From Hermatobates lingyangjiaoensis (lineage: Eukaryota > Arthropoda > Insecta > Hemiptera > Hermatobatidae), in the NCBI GenBank assembly GCA_026182355.1, contig JAPFBL010000560.1, positions 124,001 through 188,000 of the forward strand: a stretch of DNA of 64,000 nt, read 5' to 3'. How positions within the stretch are numbered: the first letter of the stretch is position 1; each line of letters starts with the position of its first letter. Below the pieces are notes generated by a model that had not been told where the DNA came from, did no database searches, and saw only the letters and a program-made list of their open reading frames with translations. This document shows positions 11,190 through 64,000 of this stretch, piece after piece. Made by a program: the position numbers and the translations under genes.

Positions 11190-13340
11190 CATTTGATGGT
11201 CAATAATATCAAATATAATTTTTGATGGTCTGTAATATCAAATTTAGGTCATGGGTGATTATTAGAAAAAACTAATCTAATTATACAATGCAAGTTAAAA
11301 AAAATATGCTTAGTGTCGAAAATGACACTCTGGCCTTTATTATATATGTAGTGTGGCTGCCTCTCTAGTGTTAAGCTTCCTTTACGTGAATAACAGTAAA
11401 ATTTTGAATAAAAAAAATTAAATATCACAGGTGGGATCAAAGTTTTAGAAAGCCTAGGTGTCCTAGGTATTTAGAAGGCCTTGTGAACCACTGTCCTAGG
11501 TAAATGATTTAAAATTTATTATATCTGACTAATACTTTATAGCTATAATAAATTAATAATTAAATGTATAGCTTATAATTTTGATAATACTTTACCAGAA
11601 GGTAAATTATAATTTCATCACGATAATCACATTAAAATAAAGCAATACGTCAAATAGTTATCAACGAATTAAAATATTATGATTACTTATAATAAAATTG
11701 AGTTCAAGCCACTCCGATTTTTTTTTAACTTCATTGCAATGCTTTACATATTATTCATCGCTGTTATTACATACTTACGTTAAATTCTATGTAAGATTGT
11801 ATATCTTTAAAAACTTACAGGTACTATTTAACAATCTGTTTTTAATAGAGTATGTTTTCAATTGAGACGAGTTATTTTATTTCAGAGAGTTAGAAGTTAT
11901 TTTGAAGGAAAACAATTTCTCTAATAGAACAATTTCGTTCATTAAGGAAAGTAAATATATTAAATAAATAATGTAGTTCATTTCTCATACGATTATTTTT
12001 ATAGCGTATAAAACTAATGTTTGATTTTTTTTGATAAAAACAGGATGATATTAGCCTTCATTACGTATCATCAATATTTTTCTATCATCATAACTTTTTT
12101 AACTTTCATCAGTGTGTGAATAACTTGATGACTATGGACTATGGAGATAATATTATAAACACGTATAATAAGATTAATGACGTTTTTTAGCTCAATACCT
12201 ATATATTATACTAAAACTAAATAGGTTCGAGTCTTGGTCAAGATTTGAAATTTTTTAAAGTTGGAGGAAGTAAGTTATACACGCCCCATCCTGTACGATA
12301 TCAACTAAGCATTACTTCAAATCCCCGCAATGTGGATAACCCATAACTAAAGGATCCATATTACAAAAAAAACAGTTACTTTTTTTGCACTAAAAAACAA
12401 ATAAGTAAATAAATTGAACTAATATGAAAAAACAATCAAATAACTGCCGGATAACATTTCCTGTTTATCCATATAAAAATATTTATTAATATTTAAGCTA
12501 AAACGATAATTCAAACTCTCCACACAAATTGATAAGTAAATACCATACAATTACGGACTTCATAACTAATGAGTTAAAAATATTTATGTAAAACGTTATT
12601 CAGGGTTGAAAGTTGTAAAACTTAAAATAATAATCTTAGCCTTTTTTTTTTAATATTATTGAATTAAAAAATGTTTTTTTAAATTAGATTTTGGATTAAA
12701 CACCTACCTTATAAAATCATGCATGGTCTACACTCAGCATTACAATAAAACAATTTCTTCAAAGTCATCTACCATTTACATCATTAACTCATTTATATCA
12801 TTCGCTCGTATTGTTTAACAATTATGTTGAACAGGATGTGATTAATTTTGTCCTTTAAAATAAGTTGTAACATTATTACCCTTAGTCTAACTACATCAAC
12901 AATAGAAGAATCAAAACAGTTTTCAACAGGGCATAACATCATAATATTTAAATCATGCGATTTAATTGTAGGACCACTAATAAGAAATTGGATAAGCTGT
13001 ATCAAAATTGAATAATATCAACATTTGTTGATCCCTACCATTCTTATTTCCTTCTTTAGCGTTTTTAATTTGTTTGTCATTAAATTCATACATATAGAAC
13101 TAGCACCATAAAAAATAGCAAAAACGTGATTTATTTACTTCAAATTCGAAAAGTTCTGAAAATTTTCAAATTACGAGTAATATTTTCATTACACTTGGCT
13201 TACGGTCGAGTTTTATTATTTTAAAAATACCATTAATGATAGGATTGTTAAAATACCATCAGTATTATACCACGAAGTAAAAACAATGAATTAATAATAT
13301 ATTTATTTGGTACTCAATGAAATTATATATATATATATAT
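11190..13340. other. AT-rich intergenic stretch, nothing recognised
   Basis: About 2.1 kb between gene A and gene B with no exon-like frame, tandem array or transposon end that I can identify. Confidence 0.4.
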
Positions 13341-13344
13341 ATAT

Positions 13345-13450
13345 TCGTAAATTTTGGTAGCAGTCCTTCTTTGATACACACATTATTGAAAATGACACCA
13401 AATTTAGCTGATACCTGTTCCTTAACAAGTTTCTCAAATAACACTCTCAT
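13345..13450 (-). pseudogene. PLE ORF N-terminal fragment ('head')
   Basis: The minus frame reads LVKEQVSAKFGVIFNNVCIK, then EGLLPKFTNIYIY. It shares the pattern F-N-x-x-C-[LI]-x-E-x-L-L-P-x-[YF]-x-N with fragments at 14.1, 25.7, 35.8 and 41.8 kb. The frame runs out into (TA)n. Confidence 0.6.
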
Positions 13451-13464
13451 TATTTCGTCTACAC

Positions 13465-13652
13465 AATAAAGTACATCTCATATGGTCGACATGTTTCGAA
13501 TGATCAACATTCATCATCAGGACGTGAATAAGATCTAAGGTGAAGTTGAAGTAAGGTGAAGGTGAAGTAATAAACCAGATATTTCACCTTAGATCTTATT
13601 CACGTCCTGATGATGAATGTTGATCATTAGAAACATGTCGACCATAGGATGT
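13465..13652. mobile_element. PLE-like tail family F, inverted pair
   Basis: Two arms of about 75 bp carry TTCACGTCCTGATGATGAAT and its complement. The centre is TAAGGTGAAG-type sequence. (TA)n follows at 13652. Confidence 0.8.
13485..13523 (-). ncRNA. Hammerhead-like motif, family F
   Basis: On the minus strand: stem I GTC, core CTGATGA, one extra T, stem II GAATG / CATTC, GAAA, palindromic stem III ACATGT, C17, stem I GAC. The cleavage triplet would be GUC. The plus-strand sister (13605-13643) has lost the G of GAAA's neighbour (CATTAGAAAC). Confidence 0.65.
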
Positions 13653-13669
13653 ATATATATATATATATC

Positions 13670-13945
13670 TTCACTTAATAAAACGAAACACGATCCAAAC
13701 TGGACACAATACGAGTTCAAAAATTCAAGAAAAGTAACACACAGAGTAAGGAAATACACTTACAGACTCAAATTTTCGGGTAACCCGTCTTCAGGAGAAA
13801 AGAGAAAGGGAGAGGAAGCACGTTTCGTCTACAACGTGCTTGGTCTCCCTTTCTCTTTTCTCCTGAAGACGGGTTACCCAAAAATTTGAGTCTGTAAGTG
13901 TATTTCCTTACTCTGTGTGTTACTTTTCTTGAATTTGAACTCGTA
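13670..13945. mobile_element. PLE-like tail family C, inverted pair
   Basis: Arms of about 120 bp meet near 13820, with (TA)n outside both. Reading either arm inward gives the same spurious frame (SSGEKRKG). Confidence 0.85.
13767..13797 (-). ncRNA. Hammerhead-like motif, family C
   Basis: On the minus strand: stem I CTC, core CTGAAGA, extra C, stem II GGG / CCC, GAAA, stem III AATT, U17, stem I GAG. In the opposite arm G12 is changed to A, so that copy should be inactive. Confidence 0.6.
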
Positions 13946-13969
13946 TATATATATATATATATATATATA

Positions 13970-14112
13970 TGTTTCATTAAAGAGAGCAGCCTCTGCGTTA
14001 ACAACTTTTAAGCTGGTCTGCTCCAATTTAACTTAAAAGTCGTTAACGTAGAGGCTGCTGTGTACTTTAATGAAACATGTTTACGTGAAGATTTGCTGCC
14101 ATCATACACAAA
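13970..14112. pseudogene. PLE ORF N-terminal heads, inverted pair
   Basis: The plus arm (14030-14112) reads KVVNVEAAVYFNETCLREDL, then LPSYTN. The minus arm (13970-14015) is shorter. Both arms run outward into (TA)n. Confidence 0.65.
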
Positions 14113-14154
14113 TATATATATATATATATATATATACACTGATACAGTATCAGA

Positions 14155-14275
14155 AAGGCTCTGACGAACATTATTTGTTTTGGTTGAAAGATTTTAGTCA
14201 ATTTTCTAATTATCTAATTATGAACGAACGTTGATTTTGATTTCATCAATTTCTTATTAAATCTTGTTATTACAC
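14155..14275 (+). mobile_element. PLE tail family A, diverged
   Basis: GCTCTGACGAACATTATTTG, then TTGGTTGAAAGATTTTAGTC. A (TA)n tract precedes it. Confidence 0.65.
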
Positions 14276-14279
14276 ACAT

Positions 14280-14885
14280 ATAATTAAAATATTTTACAAA
14301 GAATTCCGATGAAGTTTTTTTTTTTTTTGACGTAGAATGAAAAACTGAAATTATACGTTTTAAGTGATCGTAGAAAAAGGTTAGTTGTTTGTTTTGATGC
14401 AGTAGGAGTACAAGTTTTCGGTTACCTTCAGGAAATTGTCAAAGCGTCTCTGCGTTGGCACTCGTTGATCTTTCTCGACTAAAAGCCTACAGGGGGCTAC
14501 AGAACGGGCTGCTCACTGACTGAGTTATGACTATGACCACCCAAGGACGTGACACTCCCCTCTCCAGTAATACATATCTACCTACTATTTTGTTCTAACT
14601 TTTTTTTTATTATTAACACTTTTTCAAGATTAACATATAAGAACCAGTTTTTTTCTTCTTAGCAATTTTGTATTAAAACAAGTGTGAGGCTCTTGTTTTT
14701 CTAAATAAAAAAAAATTGAATATTTGTACAGTTCTCCAGTTTATTAAAATAAAATCTTTTGAAGAAAAAGGTGAAAGGTGATTAATTGTAAAAGGTGAAA
14801 GTTATTGTTTTATATCAGTCTATAGCGTCAATTAAAACACTTATTACTCTTAGAAGAAAACAATATTCATGTGAAGAACCTATGT
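14280..14885. other. AT-rich, nothing recognised
   Basis: No exon-like frame or repeat unit seen. Confidence 0.4.
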
Positions 14886-14891
14886 TTAAAC

Positions 14892-15217
14892 CTAGGTTGC
14901 AGTGGCAGTCCCACAAGGGAACACACGTAGACCGAGCATTGGCCCTTTGTGATACCACACAATGAAGATTGATTCTACAGTGGGAGTCCTAAATTTTGCC
15001 TAATTCAAATGTATTTAGAGTAGGGATCTTTAACGAGTACCTGAGATCGTACAGGCTCGGGCCCGACGGTTTAACGTCCTTCTCCGAGGGACGACGTGTT
15101 CAGATTTATTCACCTCCCGCGTGAATAAATCGAGGGCCAGATGAGGATTGAACCCCGGTCCTATCAGTTCCTATCAGTTCAGAGGTGAGCACGTAACCAC
15201 TGAGCTAGCCTGGCCCC
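14892..15217 (-). mobile_element. tRNA-derived SINE, copy 2
   Basis: Minus-strand copy with A box TAGCTCAGTGG and B box GGTTCAATCC. The tail is CCTAGGTT-type. CTATCAGTTC is repeated in tandem near the B box. Confidence 0.85.
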
Positions 15218-15219
15218 CA

Positions 15220-16140
15220 TTCATGTGAAGATTTAGAGCAAACTTAAGAAGTTCCTCCCATGACTCATGATATGGTGAAACGGCAACTTAGGTGGAATCT
15301 TTAAATCTTAGTCAATTTAAGAGGCAGGATATTTTAATCCTAATAACAATATTGTTATTAGGATATTGTTTTAATAACAATAGAAGTAATGTTATTAATT
15401 TCATCACTAAAGAATGAAAGGAGAATATTCTTAAACCATTAAAAACATGCGTCCAAAAAACAAAAATTTTAACGTTTTTGAACTTGACCATATAAACATG
15501 CAAGTAAATAAGTCTATTGATGTGTGTATATTGAAAACTAATTTTTTTTATTGTTATTACATATAATACTAAAATTAAAAGGAAAGAAAAAAAAATTGTA
15601 TGTAACCTTCTATTTCAAAGAAATCTGAGTCCATTATAGCCTTCACCTACAGCTATTCCGCACAATGTTTGCAGATCCATCTTATAGATATTAATATATT
15701 ATCAAATTTCCCGTAAAAATTACATGTCAGCATTTTCAAAATACTGCAAAAGTAAAAATAGAAACAATTAAATACGATAAATTTGAGGTATATTAAAGTC
15801 TAATATCAGAAAATCATTCAACAAAATAGTTTCCAAAGTATCTTATTATAGTATAAAATATACCCTACTTATTAACATAAAATATGAAACAATTTATTAA
15901 TTTTTACATACCGTGCTGTAAAAAAATTTGCACGTCTGTACAAACTGTTTAAAAATATCCATAAACATGGTAATTTTATATTAGACAGTGAAATAATCGT
16001 CTTACCTCTTATGTTGATCTGCGAGTTTTCAAACAGTTTTAAACGCTGTCAATTTTCAAGCAGAACTGATTTCAATCGAAGGAAAAGAAGTTCGTACAAA
16101 ACTTGAATTTGTTTGAAACATACCATCATAAATCGTTATC
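15220..16140. other. AT-rich, nothing recognised
   Basis: The small open frame at 15312-15503 has no known motif. Confidence 0.4.
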
Positions 16141-16147
16141 ATTTATA

Positions 16148-16440
16148 TATATTGGTATAAATAGGCAGCAGATCCTCTTTTAAACAGGTATCATTAAAAT
16201 TAACCGCAGTCTCAGCATTCACGATCTTAAGACTGAGAGATTCGATCCTAGGAACTAACCTCCTGCTAACAGGGTTCAACTGGAAAAGGAGTTGGCCAAG
16301 TGACATGTTAAATTAAAATCTTAGTCATTGCTATAAATAGATTAAAAAGATAGTACAGGTTAATATAAAGAGAAGGTCAAAGGTCAATAATGAACAAGAA
16401 ACAAGCGGTTAGAATAAAAAAGTTGAAAGGTCAACGGTAT
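16148..16440 (-). pseudogene. PLE ORF head plus upstream sequence
   Basis: The sequence from 16190 to 16440 is almost the same as 42005-42265. The minus frame ends at GCAGCAGATCC-type sequence (LLP motif) running toward (TA)n. Confidence 0.65.
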
Positions 16441-16464
16441 AACTGGACTAATATATATTACATA

Positions 16465-16625
16465 ATGGTCACTGTATCAGTGGGTGGACACTCACGTCTC
16501 CAATCCTTCGTTCCTTCTTCTTTTTCTTTTTCTCTTCTCCTGAAGACGGCAAGCCAACCGAAATGATCGAAAATCTTGAGTGTTAGTCTTCTTTTTTGTG
16601 TTCTCTAGTTGTAACTTTAATTATA
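16465..16625 (+). mobile_element. PLE-like tail family E, copy 1
   Basis: TCTCCTGAAGACGGCAAGCC, then CGAAATGATCGAAAATC. It ends AACTTTAATTATA followed by AT-rich repeats. A second copy is at 21298. Confidence 0.65.
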
Positions 16626-16651
16626 CAATTATATACATATAATAATTAAAT

Positions 16652-16920
16652 GAAACGGTCCAACGGACTTTTTAATAAAAACCAATTTTAGAGCGCCCCG
16701 CAGGAAGCCTTCGCAGGAAACAAACCGCAACTGGCCTCCAGAGAAAGTTTGCCCCTCAACATAGTTGAGGAAAACTAGAAATCCTTCCAATATTTATATA
16801 TAAAATACAAACTATATAACATTATATAGTTTATATATAACATTATATAGTTATATATATAACTATATATATATATAGTTATATATATATAATATAGTTA
16901 TATATATATAACATTACAAA
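16652..16920. mobile_element. Family D fragment and (TA)-rich tract
   Basis: GAAACGGTCCAACGGACTTT marks a minus-strand family D tail end. A tract of ATATATAGTTATATAT repeats follows from 16785 to 16915. Confidence 0.5.
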
Positions 16921-16961
16921 ATAAAAAAAATAATACGAAATAATAATGAAGGCAACGAATT

Positions 16962-17155
16962 ATGGTCAAACCACAACATGAAATGGGAAAAAAAGACAAA
17001 GATCTTTCACCTGTAAAAAGCGGCCTTGTTTCGTCAAAAACCCAACCAACGAAGACCGCTTGTTGCGGTTCAAAGGTCTTTATCTTTTTCTACCATTTCA
17101 TATTGTTGTTTGATCATTGGATTGTTATTTCACTTGTTTATGTGAAATATTGTAC
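16962..17155. mobile_element. PLE tail family A, inverted pair (diverged)
   Basis: CAAACCACAACATGAAATGG at the left and its complement at the right. The cores have several changes (TTCGTCAAAAACC, AACGAAGACCGC). Confidence 0.75.
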
Positions 17156-17309
17156 ATATGTATATAATAAGCAAAACAACTAAATTCACAGAAAGAACAA
17201 ACATGAAAGAGATCAGGAAAACACACTTTTCTACTGGATGACAAGGCAGACAAAATATAGAAGTGTGTTTTTCGGACTTCTTTTCTGAAAATTTAATATA
17301 TATTTATAT

Positions 17310-18112
17310 CAGTGGCGATTTCTCAGGGAATGCAACACATGCATTGCATGCATAGAATTCATCTTTAAAGAAACCAAAATGTTCGAGACTTGAAATATTT
17401 AAAGGAACCCCTTTTTTTTATTCCACAACACGCTAAGGAACCATTTTCTATGATTGCGCTAAGCTTCCCAATGCAGGGGTTTACTCTTATCATTTCTGGT
17501 TAATGAAAATGGTCTTAATTGCCAAGAGAAACAAGAACGAAGTTTGCATACACTGCAACTCAGGCTTGCTGAGCTCCTCAAATTCATACTGGAAAGTGAT
17601 TTGCACACAAGTCTTCCGGAAATTTATAAACTCATGAATTTGGTTATGACTATTCCCATAACAACAGCAAGTGTTGAGAGATCGATTTCTGCCCTCAAAA
17701 GAATTAAAAGTTATTTACGAAGCTCCCAAAGTGAAGAGCGATTGTCTAATTTATCCCTAATTTAAATTGAAAGACATTTACTTAAAGATCTCATGGCAGA
17801 TAGAGAGAAGTTTTATGGTTTTGTTATCGAAGAATTTTACAAGAAGTTTTTATTCAAATGATGTATTGTGTATCTCTATCTTTAATAAAAACATTTTTTG
17901 CCTATTTTTATTGTATTGGTTAATAAAAGTTAATGTTAAAAGTATTTCCAAATAAAACGTGATTCAAATCCCCATAAAATGTTTTTAATACATCATTATC
18001 CTTTTGTGCAACATGAAAAGACTGAACATGAGAATTAGAAGGGTATTTCTCTGTATTTCTTTTATTCTTTGAAAATTGCATGCCTAAAGAAAAAGGTCAG
18101 GAGTCGCCACTG
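17310..18112 (+). mobile_element. hAT element, 803 bp, with perfect 8-bp target duplication
   Basis: Terminal repeats start CAGTGGCGA and end TCGCCACTG. The 8 bases ATTTATAT are repeated directly outside both ends (17302-17309 and 18113-18120). The only coding remnant is the transposase C-terminus. Confidence 0.92.
17544..17765 (+). pseudogene. hAT transposase C-terminal dimerisation domain
   Basis: LVMTIPITTASVERSISALK, then RIKSYLRSSQSEERLSNLSL. This is the signature of the hAT C-terminal (hATC) domain, as in TTF/ZMYM-type transposases. The catalytic residues upstream are deleted, so the element is non-autonomous. Confidence 0.88.
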
Positions 18113-18550
18113 ATTTATATATACATGAAACATGATATTAAAAACATATAGAAAGAAGAGACATAAATCACTACAGTATCTCAACACCTGGATTCATTTG
18201 AAGAAGTGGTAGTATTTTCGCCTAGGTCATGGTCCAAGTTTTCCCATCACTGTGAGTGAGAGTTTAAATTCAAAATAATATGTTATGCTTCTTCAATCAA
18301 TACCATTTCCCTGCGAGAGGAAATGAAGGCCATTTCTTGTAGATGTTTTTAAAGTTTTGTTATCCTATCATACACTCAATTAAAACATTCATCTGATTTT
18401 TTCTTATATTGAATAAGTCACTTGATATTGAAGAATGTTACCTGATCATTAGCCCTCTTCTTTTCGGTCAGTGGTTAAATTTTACTGCTTTTTCATATTT
18501 TCAGCATTGAGTCTTACATAATCCATATAGTGACCAGCACTACTTATGCT

Positions 18551-19480
18551 GACAGTTTATGGACTATCAAACGACTCTTACGAGTTGGGTCGTCCCCCTC
18601 CGAGGAGGGAATTCCCGTTACCCCGGGATCAGAGGTTGCAATGATAATTAATATGACCCATCAGGGCCCCATTGTGGGGAGTCTTGGTACATAGCAAGAT
18701 ATAACATGGAGAGAATAAAAACCTCTCGTTGGCTAAAAGCCACCTGGAAGGTCCAAGTTATAGATTAGAGTAGATCCATAGGTCTCTCTTTACGAATATA
18801 AAGGGCACAAGATAGGGTTGTATCCATTCGTCCGTACTCTGAGTAGCCCATCAAAAGCCAAAGCGTCTATTAAAGCTACTACCAGTATTCCAGTCTACTT
18901 AGCTGAGATCGTGGTCCGTTCCTGCTGGTCAAGGTTTGGTTCTTTAGCTCCCCGGTACGCTAAGCAGGTATCCGCCCGAGATGTTACTGCTTCTCACACA
19001 GCGACCACTAGGGTATACCAAACATGGGTGAAAACCAACAGCCACTACGAGTCCAACCTCAGTTGGTGGGATGGAGAGAAAGCCTCTCCATGGACCTCCC
19101 CCCCCCCCCCCTTTTGTTTTTCTTAATGCTTGATGTGGTGTCGTGGGACCCGCCCCTACGAGGTCCACCTTGGGCGCATCCGTGGGCTTGTCGGAGCCCT
19201 TCTAATATAGGAGGGTTGTAGTGGGCTGTCAGATATGGCTAAAGGGTCTCACGTTTAAAAGCATCGATCTGTTGCGCTTTATTCATGGAATGGCCGAAAG
19301 GTTGAGAGACATGATGATAAATCAAAACAGTTAGGGTCAGTGGGTCTTGTAGCCCCCGGTTCGAAGAACCACGTGGAAAATAAAGCCAATGCAACCTGTG
19401 GTATAGCTGCATGGCCCCACTAAGGGCGTGCTTACATAATCCGTTAGCAGTGCTACCAGATACAGCGCTAAAGGGTTCAG
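18551..19480 (-). repeat. GC-rich dispersed repeat related to the 187-bp satellite
   Basis: Much more GC-rich than its surroundings. On the minus strand, CCAAGGTGGACCTCG.. GGGGCGGG and ACCCTTTAGCC resemble the satellite monomer (CCAAGGTGGACCTCGCGGAG, GCCCTTTAGTC). It holds a run of 14 C at 19099. No protein is recognised. It could be the parental element of the satellite. Confidence 0.55.
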
Positions 19481-19723
19481 GGCACACTGTCAAGACTTTG
19501 TTCCTCTTGTTACTACATTATCTTTATGCCATTACCTTTTATTACCCAATGACTAGCCACTTATGTATAAATAAACTTATTGTGAGTTTACGCTGCTTAT
19601 AGTATAGCAATATACTTTTTAAAAATCTATGAGAATATTTGTTTGAAATAATGTAATTAATTAGTTTTAATTTAACTTAAGGTATCTAGTGGAGTTAAAA
19701 AACATAAAAGTATATACGCAGAA

Positions 19724-19729
19724 TTTATT
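19724..19729 (-). terminator. Poly(A) signal of gene A
   Basis: AATAAA on the minus strand lies about 56 bp past the stop codon of gene A. The position suits a 3' end, although the region is AT-rich and a chance match is possible. Confidence 0.5.
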
Positions 19730-19784
19730 ATTTTTATATACGTCTCTGATTTGTTTAAAATTGTTATTTACAAGGAATGTTAGA

Positions 19785-61803
<42,019 letters not shown>

Positions 61804-61809
61804 ATTGTC

Positions 61810-63100
61810 TGAAAAAAAAATATATATATATTGTAAAATTAAATAAATGATAAATAATCTATTTATAATGAGAAAAGACAAGTGTTTGTTTTTCCACCCT
61901 CATATGTATCCGAAGTACGCCGTAGTTTATTGGAAGTATCAATGAAATACTAAAGAATGAAAATCTGACAAAATAAATGATTATTAAACAAAATACGATT
62001 ACCCAATGTCAGTTTAAAAAGAAAATAAATCAGGAATAACAGGAAGCATCAGAAAATTATTATAAATTATTTCACCATAAATCGACTGCCTATAAATTTC
62101 TTTTAGTACAACCATTCGGTTTTGTTGCTCGATATTCTACTTTTTTTTTTTCAAAAATATTCCTTCTTATATTAGGAATCATATCTTAAATAAAGTCAAT
62201 TGAATTTACAAATGAGGGAGAAAATACATAAAAGAGACACTTTCAATGAGACACCCGAACAAAGACACTTCAGATTATAGTAGGAAAGTATAAGACGTCG
62301 AGTATTTCAAGAACTCGGATTGTGATTAGCTAATACAGCGGGCAGTATATAAACATCACAACGGTTTCACTTTGTGTTTTCAACAAATGCATGTTACGAT
62401 TTTTGGCAAACTTTTTTTCTAAAAAACCGATAGAGGGAAAGTTTAAACCATACTGATAAGAAGGTAAATAAATGTTACCAAAATCACATACATACAATTT
62501 GACCGTCTAATGCACATGATGATTGTAAACACTTCAAAAAGACTATACGTTCTTAGAATAGTGCCTCAGCTTTTGCCAGGCACTATAGTAAAGCAGAACT
62601 TGACAAGAATCATGGTCGAGGCACAGAATTCGAGTGTCTGAACAAAATACACGTCAAATATATCACAATCCAGACTATTCTCAACTTACGTACATTAGTT
62701 TTACGTTTTTTTTCCTATTTTAATTTTATTTTTACTTTACTATAAGTAAAGTATAGTGATCATGAAAAAAATCGATCTAGTTTTTATTTTATTCAATTTT
62801 TATTTTTTTCCTTCAAAATTTTAATTAAAAAAAAGTAAAAAAAAATTAAAATTCCAAAATCATAAAAGAAAGTATTTGCGTGCCTAAATTTGAATTTGCA
62901 TCTAGTACCAGTGCCAAATGTAACTAAAATTGAATAAAACTCGTTTAATTAAAACTACAAACACATGTATGTTGCTTAAATTTAATTTATATATTTGAAA
63001 TTAAATTTATGTTATTATTATATAAAGAAACTCTACTGCGCTAGAACGCCGTTGACAGTTAATTTCGAACAGTCCGGACTTCGACTCCGCTGTATACCTT
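61810..63100. other. Upstream of gene A exon 1: 5' UTR exon or promoter not found
   Basis: AT-rich sequence without a clear promoter motif or donor site. The gene A 5' UTR exon may be here or beyond the window. Confidence 0.35.
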
Positions 63101-63104
63101 AATA

Positions 63105-63774
63105 GTGGAACCCTTTTTGCTTCAGTAACTTTCCCGGGAACCCCAGATTCCAATGATTTCATACAATCATAATATAAATATTTTCATATGCCTTTTTAAA
63201 TAGTATGTATGTTTAAAAACAATTAAAAAAGTAATATTATTGCAATGCGTATTTTTCGAATAAAAATTATAACTAAAAGATTTTAATTTTCATATTTTCC
63301 ACAAGTCCATAACACATAAAACAGAATTTCTAGTAATTTTAACACAGAGTTTGTTTTGTAATCATTTTTGGCTTTAAAGCTGAGAGTTTGATTCTCAAGT
63401 TAGCCCCAGTATTAAGTCTACTTCGGTATTTGGTTTCTATGGCAATTTAAAAGGAAAATCCAGTTTCACATAATTAGGTAGTGGGAAACGGCAGCAATGT
63501 GTGAAGTGCTACTTTTGCAACAGGAGGAAATTCGGGAATCAGATAGTTCCAAAAAATGACTAGTGATTCATCTTAAATATCAATAAAATTTTGACCACTT
63601 CTACTTATTGGGTATATGTTGATATAAACATTATTCAGTTTCGTGAGTCACATGAAATATAGAATAAATCTATACCCACAAAAAAAATTTTTTAGAAAAA
63701 TGTTTTTCACGGAACACCAGATTGTCCATTAAGGAACCCCTGGGTTCCGTGGAAACTCACTTTGGGAACCTCTG
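63105..63774. mobile_element. hAT-like element (CAGAGTTT family), 670 bp, perfect 8-bp target duplication
   Basis: CCTTAATA lies directly outside both ends (63097-63104, 63775-63782). The left terminal repeat has lost its first 30 or so bases (starts GTGGAACCCTTTTTGC); the right end reads CACTTTGGGAACCTCTG. Homologous to 40382-41113 throughout. Confidence 0.88.
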
Positions 63775-64000
63775 CCTTAATAAGGTGGGGAAATAAATCA
63801 CCTTAACTGGTGAAGGGAACAGAAATCGAGCAACAGTTCTAGACACTGATTTGAGTGATTGTACGCAAACGTCGGAACAAACAAAAAGATCGTAGGCCTG
63901 ATGTTTTCTAACCCGCTAAGGGATCGTTTTTTTATTTTATTCTATTATTTTAATGTTAAATAATAGTGTTCATTGAAATAATGTGATTTTTAAAATATAT

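Noticed and set aside
13617..14004. Two opposite-strand frames of about 80-90 codons sharing SSGEKRKG
   Set aside because: They are the two arms of one inverted repeat (family C tail) read inward, extended by (TA)n into IYIYIY.
18818..19221. Overlapping frames in the GC-rich 19-kb block
   Set aside because: Open on both strands due to high GC, no motif, and homologous to noncoding satellite sequence.

Overview
This window is AT-rich arthropod-type nuclear DNA: introns with GT/AG borders, tRNA-headed SINEs ending in TTAGG-type repeats, mariner, hAT, LINE and Penelope-like element (PLE) debris, and very many (TA)n microsatellites. Nothing in it looks prokaryotic. I cannot name the species.

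The one host gene I can assemble runs on the minus strand from 61803 to 19785. It encodes an ABC half-transporter of the ABCH / 'ABCG20/23-like' type, with the nucleotide-binding domain first and the membrane domain second. I read 15 coding exons. Every splice phase agrees except one junction, between the end of the NBD (about 45.64 kb) and the first membrane-domain exon (43.70 kb), where a linker exon is probably missing. Walker A, Q-loop, Walker B and the H-loop are intact; the signature loop reads MSIGQ instead of LSGGQ. A 148-bp tandem duplication has copied most of exon 5. Downstream, at 5.6-5.7 kb on the same strand, lies the first coding exon of a paralogue, so the locus is a tandem ABC cluster whose second member continues beyond position 1.

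The rest is mostly intron and intergenic repeat. Large tandem arrays are a 47-bp minisatellite (51.87-54.62 kb, next to the Walker A exon), a 187-bp satellite (37.3-39.2 kb), a 48-bp array (28.1-28.8 kb), a 78-bp array touching a splice acceptor (29.2-29.7 kb), a 26 to 40-bp array (26.4-26.8 kb), a 92-bp dimeric array (2.6-3.0 kb) and a 168-bp LINE-tail trimer (0.86-1.35 kb). DNA transposons include hAT-type elements with 8-bp target duplications, mariner remnants and a Tc1-type element with long inverted repeats.

The most striking layer is several dozen short fragments from at least ten families, many of them inverted pairs, nearly all ending in (TA)n. One family is tied by sequence to a PLE: it lies downstream of a GIY-YIG endonuclease reading frame that ends at 58234. 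The fragments carry a motif with hammerhead-ribozyme layout (CUGANGA, stem II, GAAA, a short self-complementary stem III, then stem I). Stem I pairs in several unrelated families, but with different sequences. Because (TA)n reads the same on both strands, I propose that PLE copies were primed from both strands of the same target, giving tail-out inverted dimers with unequal 5' truncation.
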